Source: Rhodopirellula baltica SH 1 (GTDB taxonomy: Bacteria > Planctomycetota > Planctomycetia > Pirellulales > Pirellulaceae). Taken from it: a stretch of 64,000 bases of DNA. Made by a program: the position numbers and the translations under genes. The notes below the pieces were generated by a model. It was not told where the DNA came from. It searched no databases and was given only the letters and a program-made list of their open reading frames with translations. How positions within the stretch are numbered: position 1 is the first letter of the stretch; each line of letters opens with the position of its first letter. The stretch covers positions 4,278,001 through 4,342,000 of the forward strand of contig NC_005027.1 of NCBI RefSeq assembly GCF_000196115.1. The letters are read 5' to 3'. Shown piece after piece: positions 36,080 through 45,379 of this stretch.

Positions 36080-36907
36080 TCAGCCGTTACTTCGCTGCCG
36101 AACCGCTTCGAAAGCCACAATCGCAGCACTAACGGAAACATTCAAACTGTCGACGTGACCGGCCATCGGCAACGCCACCGGATCGATGGAGTCACCCGCC
36201 CAGCGATCCGCCAACCCATCCGCTTCGCTGCCTAACACCACCGCCACCTTTCCTCGCAAATCTGAATCGAAAAGGGGCCGCGAGCCTTCCACTCGCATTG
36301 CTGCCACGCGGTAGCCATGTGTTTTCAGGAATGCCTCCATCTGCGATTCGCTCCCCGACGCCGACGGAACGGTGAACACGGCTCCCAATGATCCACGAAT
36401 CGCGTTGGGATTGAATCGATCTGAGGGACAATCCGACAACAGGACCGCTGATACGCCTGCCGCATCGGCCGAACGAAACACTGCCCCCAAATTGCCAGGT
36501 TTCTCAACTCGATCCAGCACCAAGATCAACCCGTCATTCCATGAAGAACGCTCCAAAAGCTGCTCCAGCGAATCGTCCGGAGCCACAAACTCTGCTACAC
36601 AGCGATCCGTCGAAGCCGTGTAAGCGATTTTGCGAAACACTTCTGACGTGACCCAGCGATGCACTCCGGAATCAATCGCGTGCTGCCTTGCGACGGCCTG
36701 CTCGGGCATATCCGGCGGCCCCGCCGATTCGGATAGTTTCGGTTCGATCTCGTAGAACGCCGTCAGTTTCAACCCCGCCTCGATCGCTCGCAGGGACTCT
36801 CGTGGGCCATCGACCAAAACGACTCCTGCGGCGCGTCGTTTTCGGGAACGGCGCAGCGAGACAATTCGGCGGACGGCGGCATTTTGCAGACTTCGTATGG
36901 TTTCCAT
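36080..36907 (-). CDS. TrmH/SpoU-family RNA 2'-O-methyltransferase
   Basis: 275-residue SPOUT methyltransferase that transfers a methyl group from SAM to a ribose 2'-OH of rRNA or tRNA. Start ATG 36907 (METIRSLQNAAVRRIVSLRR) matches the family; GTG 36925 adds six residues. N-terminal substrate-binding part with VLVDGPRESLRAIEAG; catalytic SpoU core with LDRVEKPGNLGAVFRSADAA (motif 1, Asn-Arg), VAVVLGSEADGLADRW (motif 2) and LPMAGHVDSLNVSVSAAI (motif 3, knot). Target nucleotide is unknown. It diverges from the GNAT-like gene at 37014. Confidence 0.92.
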   Translation of the reverse strand: METIRSLQNAAVRRIVSLRRSRKRRAAGVVLVDGPRESLRAIEAGLKLTAFYEIEPKLSESAGPPDMPEQAVARQHAIDSGVHRWVTSEVFRKIAYTASTDRCVAEFVAPDDSLEQLLERSSWNDGLILVLDRVEKPGNLGAVFRSADAAGVSAVLLSDCPSDRFNPNAIRGSLGAVFTVPSASGSESQMEAFLKTHGYRVAAMRVEGSRPLFDSDLRGKVAVVLGSEADGLADRWAGDSIDPVALPMAGHVDSLNVSVSAAIVAFEAVRQRSNG

Positions 36908-37013
36908 GGGGCAACACTTTTGCACATTCGCTTCGATGGGAGAACCAACCCGAGTCTGCTATCTTCTAACGTTTGCCAAACAGCTTCTCTGCTACCAACC
37001 CCTGAACGCTCGA

Positions 37014-38168
37014 ATGTCCGAAAATGTGTTGTGCCAACCCGTTTCCGGACGCCAAGACCAAAAGGCATTTCTCGATCTCGAAAAGCGTCTCTACAGCGAC
37101 GATCCGAACTGGGTGCCGCCGCTATGGAGCGAACGGGTCAAATTGGTCGGATTCAAGCACCACCCATTTTACGATAACGCCGAAGGCCAAACCTTTCTGG
37201 TTCGTCGTGGCGATCGTGTCGTCGGCCGGGTTTTGGCGGTCGTCAATCACGCCCACAACCGCTACCACGACGAGACTCGCGGGTTCTTCGGCTTCTTCGA
37301 ATGCGAGGACGATGAAGAGGCCGCCATCGAACTTCTCGACACCGCCGGCGACTGGTTGAAGCAACGCGGGATGACCTGTGTACGCGGCCCGGTTCACCCC
37401 AGCCTGAACTACGAAGTTGGACTGTTGGTTGATGGCTTCGACACGCCGCCGACTTTCTTGATCCCCTACAACCATCCGTACTACGAACGCCTGATTCAAG
37501 CTGCTGGATTTGAGAAGTCGCAGGATCTCTACAGTTACGAAGCTTCGATCGACATCCTCGAAACGCTCGACCCGAAACTACTGTTTGTCATCGAAGAATC
37601 GACGCGACGTTTCAATGCTGTGTGCCGTTCGATCGACCCGAAGAACTTTAACGCGGACGTCCGAGTGTTCCTGGACATCTACAACCAATCACTGCAGCGA
37701 ACTTGGGGCTACGTCCCGATGAGCGAAGCGGAAGTCGATGACCAAAGCAACGGTCTGAAAAACCTGCTGCTTCCCAAACTCACCAGCATCGCCGAAATCG
37801 ATGGCAAACCCGTCGGTGCCGGTTTTGGTCTGCTGGACTACAACCCTTTGATCAAAAAGATCAACGGGAAGCTGCTTCCATTCGGTTGGTTAAAACTTTT
37901 GATGGGACGCAAGAAACTCAAGCGTCTTCGTTTGGTCAGCGCCAATGTGCTACCCGAGTACCAAAAATGGGGTCTGGGTTTGGTCACGCTCTACAAAATT
38001 TTGCCGGAAGCGATCAAATTTGGAATCGAAATGGGTGAGTTCTCTTGGGTGCTCGAAAGCAATCAACTTTCACGAGGTACGATCGAGCGCGGTGGTGCAA
38101 CCCGAAGCAAAACGCACCGCATTTATGATCGATCGCTGACACCGGAATCAGAACAGGCATCCACGTGA
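37014..38168 (+). CDS. GNAT-superfamily N-acyltransferase-like protein
   Basis: 384-residue cytoplasmic protein. ATG 37014 is the start best supported by content (MSENVLCQPVSGRQDQKAFL); the frame remains open back to 36897. Two GNAT-like modules appear: an N-terminal one with FLVRRGDRVVGRVLAVVNHA and WLKQRGMTCVRGPVHPSLNY, and a C-terminal one with FLDIYNQSLQRTWGYVPMSEA, EIDGKPVGAGFGLLDYN and VLPEYQKWGLGLVTLYKILP (acetyl-CoA-binding-like R/Q-x-x-G-x-G/A region, weak). Substrate unknown. The stop overlaps the helicase GTG start (GTGA), so the two are coupled. Confidence 0.75.
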   Translation: MSENVLCQPVSGRQDQKAFLDLEKRLYSDDPNWVPPLWSERVKLVGFKHHPFYDNAEGQTFLVRRGDRVVGRVLAVVNHAHNRYHDETRGFFGFFECEDDEEAAIELLDTAGDWLKQRGMTCVRGPVHPSLNYEVGLLVDGFDTPPTFLIPYNHPYYERLIQAAGFEKSQDLYSYEASIDILETLDPKLLFVIEESTRRFNAVCRSIDPKNFNADVRVFLDIYNQSLQRTWGYVPMSEAEVDDQSNGLKNLLLPKLTSIAEIDGKPVGAGFGLLDYNPLIKKINGKLLPFGWLKLLMGRKKLKRLRLVSANVLPEYQKWGLGLVTLYKILPEAIKFGIEMGEFSWVLESNQLSRGTIERGGATRSKTHRIYDRSLTPESEQAST

Positions 38169-40267
38169 GCGAACCACTCTCGATCGATTCGATATTGGGC
38201 CCCGGCGGCAGCATCAGCCGACGACTACCACGCTACGAACCTCGCGAACAGCAGCTCGAGATGGCTCGTTCGGTCTCTTCGGCATTGACCGACCGCGAGC
38301 ATTTGGTCGTCGAAGCAGGCACGGGTACCGGTAAGAGCTTTGCCTATCTGGCTGCCGCGATTCTTCACGCAACATCTGATCAAACAGAATCGGGTTCGCA
38401 AAAACCCAAGCGTTCGTCGGACGATGTCGATGATCGTATTGGCCCCGCTGGTGATCGGGACAAAGAATCCGATCGGCCAAAACGCGTCCTGATCTCAACA
38501 CACACGATCAGCCTGCAAGAACAACTGATTGGCAAAGACATCCCGCTGCTCAATAGCGTCATCCCACGAGAGTTTTCTGCGGTGCTGGTGAAGGGCCGCA
38601 ACAACTACTTGTCGCTACGAAGGATGGGACGAGCGGTCGAGAAATCAGTGTCATTGATGGCCAATGATTTCCAAATGCAGCAGCTTCGCGAAATTCGCAA
38701 GTGGTCCGACAACACTCCTGACGGCTCGCTCTCAACATTGCCGATCAAACCCGACGGTCAGGTTTGGGACGAGGTCCGCAGTGACACGGGCAATTGCCTT
38801 CGCAATAAATGCCCGAACTTCAAGGACTGCTTTTACTTCCAAGCCCGACGCCGTGCCCAGAACGCACAACTGTTGATCGTCAATCACGCGATGCTGTTCA
38901 CCGACATCGCAATGCGACGGCAGGGTGTTTCACTGCTGCCTGACTACGACGCGATCATCCTCGACGAATGCCACACCATTGAATCCGTCGCCAGTGACCA
39001 CCTCGGCATTCGATTGACCAGCGGCCAATTTGATTACCTGTTCGACCGTCTCTACAACGACCGCCAACAAAAGGGTTTGCTCGTCGCGCACAACCTGGAT
39101 GCGTTGCAGAAGATGGTCGACCGATGCCGGTTTGCGGCCAGCGAAATGTTTGCCGGTGTGCTGGACTGGATGCAAGAATCACGCTCTCGCAACGGCCGGG
39201 TGCATCATCCCGAAGTGGTGCCCAACCCGCTCAGCGAACCGATGGAGATTCTCGCTCGGCGGCTGCGTGCTCACGCCGACGCACAAGACAACGACTCCGA
39301 TCGGCAAGACTTCCAATCCGCTCACGATCGACTTCTCGCCTTGGCCGGTGGCCTTCGCGAATGGCTCGACCAATCGCTCAAACAAGAATCGGTCTATTGG
39401 GTTGAAACCTCCGGCAGCCGTCGCGGAATGGACCGAGTCTCTTTGTCCGCCTCCCCAATCGATATTGGCCAAACGCTTCGCGAAGAAGTGTTTCAGAATG
39501 AACAAATTGGCTCCGTCATCATGACCAGTGCCACGTTGGCGACCGGCGAACAAGACAAGTTCAAATTCTTCCGCAGTCGCGTTGGCCTGACGACTGGCCG
39601 CTCACTCCAAGTCGGCAGCCCGTTTGATTATGAGAAGCAAGCCAAGCTGATCATCGTTCGTGGACTCCCTGATCCATCAGCGAAACGAGACGAATTCGAA
39701 GCGGCGCTTCCCCAACAAATCAAGCGATTCGTTGGACACACCGATGGCCACGCGTTTGTGCTGTTCACGAGTTACTCGTTGCTTCGCAAATGTGCTGAGG
39801 CGATCACACCGTGGTGCATCGAACGTGACCTGCACTTGTACAGCCAAGCGGGCGATCAAAACCGAACGCAACTGCTCGATTCATTCCGCAAAGATCCACG
39901 TGGCGTGCTGCTTGGCACCGACAGCTTCTGGCAGGGAGTCGACGTTCCTGGCGACGCTCTCACCAACGTCGTGATTACGAAGCTGCCGTTCTCTGTTCCC
40001 GACCATCCGCTACTGGAAGCACGGCTAGAAACCATCCGCGCCCGCGGCGGCCACCCATTCCCTGACTACCAATTGCCCGAAGCCGTGATCAAATTCCGGC
40101 AAGGGTTTGGACGCCTGATCCGCACCCGCGATGACTCCGGAATGGTCGTGGTTCTGGATCCACGAATCCGATCCAAACCCTACGGCCGACTTTTCCTCAG
40201 CGCACTTCCGCCTTTGCCATGTCACGATGTCGGCACCGTCCCACGACAAAAGACAAAGAAGCAATGA
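38165..40267 (+). CDS. DinG/XPD-family ATP-dependent DNA helicase
   Basis: 700-residue superfamily 2 helicase related to DinG and XPD. GTG 38165 overlaps the previous stop by four bases. Walker A EAGTGTGKS with Lys57; motif II DECH at about 266; motif VI near the C-terminus (IKFRQGFGRLIRTRDDSG); nearby SFWQGVDVPGD. Fe-S cluster ligands expected at four Cys: Cys211, Cys216 and Cys222 (CLRNKCPNFKDC) are present, but the first, in KGRNNYLSLRR, is Ser150. Likely role is unwinding of branched, R-loop or G4 structures during repair. Confidence 0.93.
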   Translation: MSEPLSIDSILGPGGSISRRLPRYEPREQQLEMARSVSSALTDREHLVVEAGTGTGKSFAYLAAAILHATSDQTESGSQKPKRSSDDVDDRIGPAGDRDKESDRPKRVLISTHTISLQEQLIGKDIPLLNSVIPREFSAVLVKGRNNYLSLRRMGRAVEKSVSLMANDFQMQQLREIRKWSDNTPDGSLSTLPIKPDGQVWDEVRSDTGNCLRNKCPNFKDCFYFQARRRAQNAQLLIVNHAMLFTDIAMRRQGVSLLPDYDAIILDECHTIESVASDHLGIRLTSGQFDYLFDRLYNDRQQKGLLVAHNLDALQKMVDRCRFAASEMFAGVLDWMQESRSRNGRVHHPEVVPNPLSEPMEILARRLRAHADAQDNDSDRQDFQSAHDRLLALAGGLREWLDQSLKQESVYWVETSGSRRGMDRVSLSASPIDIGQTLREEVFQNEQIGSVIMTSATLATGEQDKFKFFRSRVGLTTGRSLQVGSPFDYEKQAKLIIVRGLPDPSAKRDEFEAALPQQIKRFVGHTDGHAFVLFTSYSLLRKCAEAITPWCIERDLHLYSQAGDQNRTQLLDSFRKDPRGVLLGTDSFWQGVDVPGDALTNVVITKLPFSVPDHPLLEARLETIRARGGHPFPDYQLPEAVIKFRQGFGRLIRTRDDSGMVVVLDPRIRSKPYGRLFLSALPPLPCHDVGTVPRQKTKKQ

Positions 40268-40365
40268 GCAAGCGCAGTTCGCTTATTGGATGTGTGCAGG
40301 AACCGTTGCGAATGCGATGCAGTCAAAGCGTTGATCCGCCAAGGGTGTAAGTTTTCGCAAGCTTT

Positions 40366-40531
40366 ATCCCGAAGGGATTGCAGACGGTAGCCGGTGGTTT
40401 GAACGCAGTGAACACCACCGGATTCATGCCCCTTGGGCAATTTCCGACCCTGAAGGGGTCGTAGAGACTTCGCACCTTTCAGGGTCAGATCGAGTTTTTC
40501 GTTTCCGGGGGTGCGCTGCTACGCGGCACCC
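40366..40531. repeat. Composite array of short hairpins
   Basis: Five successive inverted repeats: ATCCC GAA GGGAT (40366-40378); CCGGTGGT...ACCACCGG (40391-40421); TGCCC CTT GGGCA (40427-40439); GACCCTGAA...TTCAGGGTC (40446-40486); GGGTGC...GCACCC (40509-40531). All lie downstream of the helicase gene. The order and spacing suggest a mosaic element of palindromes, like REP-type composites. Confidence 0.85.
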
Positions 40532-40788
40532 TCCGCCCACAATCTGTGATCCCTTCCGAGATGCAGAAAAGCTGAAGTCGGAATCAAAAAAAAGTCAGCC
40601 ATACAGAAGTCGTGTCCCACGAGCGAACGCCACAATGATCCAAATCATGTTTCGCGATGTGGATTGGTTTCGAACAGGTCCATCGATCGCTGCACCTTCA
40701 TCGAGTCAAGCCGCTGCATTCGACCAAGGTCATCCGCCATCATACCGGCATCGATGGACACAGGTGTCGTCGGAAATATTGGCCGCTT

Positions 40789-40823
40789 GGCGTTAGCCAC
40801 GGTTTCCGCGCCTAACCGGCTCA
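40789..40823. repeat. Degenerate fragment of the 116-bp element
   Basis: GGCGTTAGCCACGGTT followed by GCCTAACCGGCTCA resembles the centre of copy 2 (GGGCGTTAGCCCCGGTTGG and GCCTAACCG...GGCTCA). Termini are not recognisable, so this is an old relic if truly related. Confidence 0.45.
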
Positions 40824-40947
40824 CATCGTTATGCCCGATCATTTCTGACCCTATTTAGCGGGCGACATCAATTTCCCACCACCAAATTTCGATTTGGTAT
40901 CCAATGGGGTCCTCCATCGCTCTTCTTGTCCCGTTTGGTTTTTCCTA

Positions 40948-41541
40948 ATGCGTCTCATCGCTCTACCGCTGATCGTGCTTGGTCTCGCTGCTCCCTGTCT
41001 ATCTGCCGAACAGAATCGCTTGACGATTCAGTGGTTCGAACTTGACTCGACGGAGCAGCCCGAACTGACGAAGAAGCTGGCACGTTCGAGTCAGGTCAAG
41101 AACTCCGACACGGTTCTCACCGAACTTCGCGAATGCGAATCCGCACGCTTGATGGTGCAGCATGAATTGAGTGTCACTTCTGGTAGTCGGGTGAATCAAT
41201 CGACCAAAATGGACGACACCACATTCAAATTGAACTTGGAGGTCCAACCTGCAGATCAGGGAAGCTACACGTTCCATGTCACCTCCTCGCTAGAAACTCT
41301 CGCACCGGGAAAGGACATCGCCCGACGAACCGCGATAAGAAAGGTCGACTCGGCATTCAAACTGTCTCCAGGCACGAGCTTCGTACTGACAGGCCTGGAG
41401 CGAAGCGGACGTGAAAGAGCAATCACACAAGTGCTGGTCGTTCGCTTGCAAGGTTTTGCCGAAGAACAAACTGTAGAAACGGTTCAAAATGGGCTGGAAC
41501 CACACTCGAGTCCTGAAGCAGCACTTTCGACAAACGATTGA
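40948..41541 (+). CDS. Exported protein of unknown function
   Basis: 197-residue protein with signal peptide (LIALPLIVLGLAAPCLSA; ATG 40948 chosen over the frame start at 40894 because it places the signal peptide at the N-terminus). The mature part is strand-rich with repeated charged turns (SGSRVNQSTKMDDTTFKLNL, GSYTFHVTSSLETLAPGKD, SFVLTGLERSGRERAITQV). The last two segments recall secretin beta-strand motifs, but no family could be assigned. Followed by the PilM-like gene at 300 bp, which would fit a pilus or secretion-related role; this is inference. Confidence 0.65.
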   Translation: MRLIALPLIVLGLAAPCLSAEQNRLTIQWFELDSTEQPELTKKLARSSQVKNSDTVLTELRECESARLMVQHELSVTSGSRVNQSTKMDDTTFKLNLEVQPADQGSYTFHVTSSLETLAPGKDIARRTAIRKVDSAFKLSPGTSFVLTGLERSGRERAITQVLVVRLQGFAEEQTVETVQNGLEPHSSPEAALSTND

Positions 41542-41837
41542 CATGGCTCGTGGGATCACGGGCACTAATGGAAACCTCTTTTATTGGCACTGCTGTTTTG
41601 CTCTTTCGTGATGGCTTGATCTCGTTCTCTTCAGCGATCCCGTTTCTTCTCGTCAGCTCCAAGACTGATTTGTCGCTCAATCGCGACGACTGCGATTACC
41701 CCCAAGCCCCAAAGTGAAGAAACAATAAACGTTTAGCGTGAGATTCATGAACCGGCGTACCAAAGCCTTCCCGCGAAGCAGAGCATCACTAAGCTCAGGC
41801 GATTGACTTCTCCAGTGCCTGACTTGGATCCTGAACG

Positions 41838-44033
41838 ATGTCCGTCACTTCTTCTGCTTCCACATCATTGGCGTGTGGCGCGTGCAAACACAACAACGCT
41901 CCCGGCGCTCAATTCTGTGGCGGATGCGGGCATTTCCTGCATGAGAAATGTGTTCAGTGTGGCGACTCGGTAAGCCTGACTCAGAAGTTCTGCGTTGGCT
42001 GCGGACAAGACCTGAACGCGTGGCTGGAAAAACGAATCGCGGAACAAGAGACCAAACTCTCCGATGCGGTGGCCGCCGTGAAATGCCACGAGTACGAACG
42101 CGCGCTAGGTCTGCTCAACCTTTTAGCGAAAAGCGGTGACTACCGATTCCAATCCGTTCGCGAACAAGCTGCTGCTGCGAAAGACAAGGTCGAGAGCCTG
42201 CAGAAGAAGGTCCACGCACAAGCCAGCCAACGCATCACCGCAGCAAAAGAAGCTCACGCGCAAAACGATCTTTCAACTGCAGTCAAATTGCTGGCTCAAG
42301 TTCCTGAAAATTTGCTCGACGACGAATCCCGCTCCATTCGTCAAAGCAGTCAGGTGCACCTGGATCAACTCAAAACACTGCATGGCGAACTGCAGCAAGC
42401 ATTGGCCGAAAAGAGCTATTCACAAGTCGCTGGACTTCTGCAGCAACTGTTGGAACTGCAACCCGACAACCAAAAGTATCAACAACTTTCGCAACAAGTT
42501 GGAGACAAGCTGCTGCGTCGTGCTGAGAAACTGTGTGCTCGGCAGGAATACCAGACGGCCCGTAACGCACTGAATTCGCTTCCGACAATTTGCCACAACG
42601 CTCAATTCGCCGACCTTTCACGTCGCAGCGAATTGGCTTGTTGGTTGTCGAAACAATTCGATGTGGAACCGTACGCAACCAATGCTCTTGGCCGGCTGGC
42701 CATGCGTTATGCGAAGGAATTTCCTTCTGACGGGAAGGCGTCTGATTGTGTTAAACAACTTTCCAAAGCGGTGAAATCGAAGCGCACCACTGCAAGAGAT
42801 GGCTTGGCACCTTGGCGAACCAAAGCTGAAAGCTGGATTGGTGGACGAGTTGGCATTCTCGCCAATCCGCAATCGTTGAACTTCGACGAATTGGCTGAAA
42901 GCCCGCCATCATTCGCGTCTTTTGCGGAAGCCATTGGCCTGGCATTGCACGCACTCGGACTCAGCCGCATCAGTGGCAATCTGCTGCCGAAAAAAGGCGT
43001 GATGTCAAAACTCGGCTTAAGTAAAAGCAAAGCGGTTTGGGGCATCGACGTTGGTGCATCCGGCATCAACGCGATCAAGATGCGAGTCGAAAAAGGCTCT
43101 GACCAGCCGATCGTGGAAGCCGCCCATCGTGTAGAGCTGAAGAATCCAACTTGCCGCGGTGGATCCAAATCGGCAAGCGAATTAATCCCCGAAGCCATCA
43201 CGCGACTGATGGAAGAAATCGATGTATCCGACTCAAAGGTCTACGCGAATTTGCCTGCTTGCGAGGGCATCGCTCGGTTCTGCGAACTGCCCCCAGTCAA
43301 AGACAAAGACGCGGAACGATTGATTGAAACAGAGGTCAAAACCCGAATTCCGATTTCAACCGAAGATCTGGCTTTGATCACCTGGGTTGCACCTTTGCAA
43401 AAGGGGAGCACCGTCGGTCGTCCCGTCGTGATGGCCGCCGCAACAAAGCTCACCGTTAGCCGACGTGTCGACCTACTTGGCATCGGTGGATTGAAACTGG
43501 ATGGCTTGGTTCCATCTCCCATCGCGCTGGCCAACTTCGCGGCTCACGAGTTCTCTGAGCTACTCGCACCGCCGGCCGACAAATCGGCAAAGAAGAAATC
43601 GAAGACCGTCGAAGAAACATCGGACGAGTCGAGCGAAGACGAATCATTCAGCCTGACCTCCTCGAGCAAACAACCGACGCTCGCACTGATCGACGCGGGT
43701 GCATCCAAAACGACGATGCTTTTGATCTCTCCGATATCCATCTGGTTTTGGTCTCACGAGAGTGGCGGCGAAGACATCACCGCCGTGGTCGCTCGACGAA
43801 CCAAAACCACCGCGGAGGATGCAGAGCAATCCAAGCGAAACCTGGCATCAATCAAGGAGCCTCATGAAGTCGACGACGACATTCTCGAGAAACAGGAAAT
43901 CACTCGTGCCCGACTTCGAAAACTCTACGAAGAAGCCGACAAAACATTCCGCCATTTCGATATCCAAGCAACTTGGTGCGTCGGCTCCGCTCATCAACAA
44001 CACGGTTTTCTACGTCGTGTGATGATGAAATAG
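41838..44033 (+). CDS. Zinc-ribbon / TPR-like / PilM fusion protein
   Basis: 731-residue cytoplasmic protein. Residues 13-55 contain two zinc ribbons (Cys13/16/27/30, Cys38/41/52/55). Residues about 60-290 are helical, Gln/Leu-rich TPR-like repeats (LLQQLLELQPDNQKYQQLSQ). From about residue 398 a PilM/actin-like ATPase fold follows: KAVWGIDVGASGINAIKM (phosphate 1), YANLPACEGIARFCELPPVK, AERLIETEVKTRIPI and LALIDAGASKTTMLLIS (phosphate 2), ending with WCVGSAHQQHGFLRRVMMK. The usual C-terminal extension of PilM is missing. PilM links the cytoplasmic side of type IV pili to PilN; the fusion would be an unusual adaptor. No pilNOPQ genes are in the window. Confidence 0.82.
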   Translation: MSVTSSASTSLACGACKHNNAPGAQFCGGCGHFLHEKCVQCGDSVSLTQKFCVGCGQDLNAWLEKRIAEQETKLSDAVAAVKCHEYERALGLLNLLAKSGDYRFQSVREQAAAAKDKVESLQKKVHAQASQRITAAKEAHAQNDLSTAVKLLAQVPENLLDDESRSIRQSSQVHLDQLKTLHGELQQALAEKSYSQVAGLLQQLLELQPDNQKYQQLSQQVGDKLLRRAEKLCARQEYQTARNALNSLPTICHNAQFADLSRRSELACWLSKQFDVEPYATNALGRLAMRYAKEFPSDGKASDCVKQLSKAVKSKRTTARDGLAPWRTKAESWIGGRVGILANPQSLNFDELAESPPSFASFAEAIGLALHALGLSRISGNLLPKKGVMSKLGLSKSKAVWGIDVGASGINAIKMRVEKGSDQPIVEAAHRVELKNPTCRGGSKSASELIPEAITRLMEEIDVSDSKVYANLPACEGIARFCELPPVKDKDAERLIETEVKTRIPISTEDLALITWVAPLQKGSTVGRPVVMAAATKLTVSRRVDLLGIGGLKLDGLVPSPIALANFAAHEFSELLAPPADKSAKKKSKTVEETSDESSEDESFSLTSSSKQPTLALIDAGASKTTMLLISPISIWFWSHESGGEDITAVVARRTKTTAEDAEQSKRNLASIKEPHEVDDDILEKQEITRARLRKLYEEADKTFRHFDIQATWCVGSAHQQHGFLRRVMMK

Positions 44034-44120
44034 CAGAATCAACCTCTCTCCGATTCCGCCAAAATCTCCTCTCTGTTGTCTCCGGCCGGGCCAATGGACT
44101 AGGATGACAACCAATCTTTG

Positions 44121-44139
44121 CATCACACACACTGTGATG
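44121..44139. promoter_or_regulatory. Inverted repeat upstream of the GH43-like gene
   Basis: CATCACA and TGTGATG with a 5-bp centre, 36 bp before the start codon. Palindrome arms of 7 bp suit a dimeric regulator; identity unknown. Confidence 0.4.
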
Positions 44140-44175
44140 GAGACAGGTTGATTTCATTTACAAGCGGAAAGATCG

Positions 44176-45276
44176 ATGAGCGTTGATGGCGGACGGCGTG
44201 TGCAACTGATGGCGACACTGTTCTTGACGTGTCTTTTCGGCCTCCCGCCTGCGCCCAAAGCGGATGCTCAGGAATCCTCGCCCGCCGAGAAAGAACCATT
44301 CTTTCACAATCCAATCGCGAAGGGAGCCGACCCTTGGGTCATTCGAGACCCGCATCACCCTCGTTATCTGTGGTGCAAATCGGACAACGATCACGGCATT
44401 TTGATCTTCGAAAGCGACGACCTCACCAAACTCGGCAAGCGACACCTTGTCTGGAAAGCACCTGACGAAGGACCTTATTCAAAAGAGGTCTGGGCACCCG
44501 AACTGCACGCGATCGGAGATCGGTACTACGTCTACTTTGCCGCCTCGGATGGCGACAATGCGAACCATCTCACTTACGTCTTAAAATCCAAGACGTCCGA
44601 CCCACTTGGCGAGTACACCCTGCATGGACCGATGGCCACCGGCGATGGCGAAGACGGCCAATCGCCCAATGTTTGGGCGATCGACATGACCATCCTTCAA
44701 CACAACGACAATCTTTTCGCGATTTGGTCTGGGTGGGACCAACCGGGCAGCGACAACCAATTCCTGTACATCGCCCCGATGAGTTCCCCAACGAAAATTT
44801 CGGGCCCGCGTGTTCTTGTCTGCGACAACGATGACCATCTTTGGGAACGCATCGAACCGGACGCATCCCAACGTGGGTTGAATGAGGGCCCCGAGATCTT
44901 CCAAGCGAAGGGAAAGACATCGCTGCTCTATTCCTGCGGCGCTTCGTGGCTGCCAACCTACAAACTTGGTCGGCTCGAACTCGTCAAGGACGATCCGTTG
45001 GCGGATGGTGCATGGCAAAAGATGCCGGAACCAGCCTTCCAGAGCACCGAATCAGTCTACGGTGTTGGGCACTCTTGCTTTGTCCAATCACTCGACGGCA
45101 AACAGTGGTGGCATATCTTTCACGCAAAGGTCGGCCCCGAACCTGGATGGAACCGAGCCCTCCATTTGCAACCCATGAACGTCGCCGACGATGGAACGCC
45201 TCTTCTGGGTTCGCCGCTGGACCGCACGACTCCGATTCAACGTCCGAGCGGCCAAGCACTCGGTGAAGAGAGGTAG
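44176..45276 (+). CDS. Exported GH43-like glycosidase
   Basis: 366-residue secreted five-bladed beta-propeller enzyme of the glycoside hydrolase 43 type (arabinanase/xylosidase superfamily). ATG 44176 has GGAAAG upstream. Signal segment LMATLFLTCLFGLPPAPKAD. Candidate catalytic residues: Asp52 in GADPWVIRDP (base), Asp170 in NVWAIDMTIL (pKa modulator) and Glu237 in LNEGPEIF (acid). Other blades: KEVWAPELHAIGDRYYVYFA and GVGHSCFVQSLDGKQWWHIFHAK. Substrate probably a plant or algal arabinose/galactose-containing polysaccharide. It has its own terminator, so is monocistronic. Confidence 0.87.
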   Translation: MSVDGGRRVQLMATLFLTCLFGLPPAPKADAQESSPAEKEPFFHNPIAKGADPWVIRDPHHPRYLWCKSDNDHGILIFESDDLTKLGKRHLVWKAPDEGPYSKEVWAPELHAIGDRYYVYFAASDGDNANHLTYVLKSKTSDPLGEYTLHGPMATGDGEDGQSPNVWAIDMTILQHNDNLFAIWSGWDQPGSDNQFLYIAPMSSPTKISGPRVLVCDNDDHLWERIEPDASQRGLNEGPEIFQAKGKTSLLYSCGASWLPTYKLGRLELVKDDPLADGAWQKMPEPAFQSTESVYGVGHSCFVQSLDGKQWWHIFHAKVGPEPGWNRALHLQPMNVADDGTPLLGSPLDRTTPIQRPSGQALGEER

Positions 45277-45379
45277 GGCGGACCGGTTCACGTGGTTCGA
45301 AACGATTCCTTGTCTTGTTCACTGAAGTGGGACATGACTTGGAGTGCTCTTTTTCGGCCCTGCAAGATAGAATCAACCG

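Larger units (their letters stand above)
40268..40947. other. Repeat-rich intergenic region
   Basis: About 680 bp without a supported gene. It holds the composite hairpin repeat (40366-40531), a degenerate fragment of the 116-bp element (40789-40823), and an AT-richer stretch before the exported-protein gene. No promoter was identified. Confidence 0.6.
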
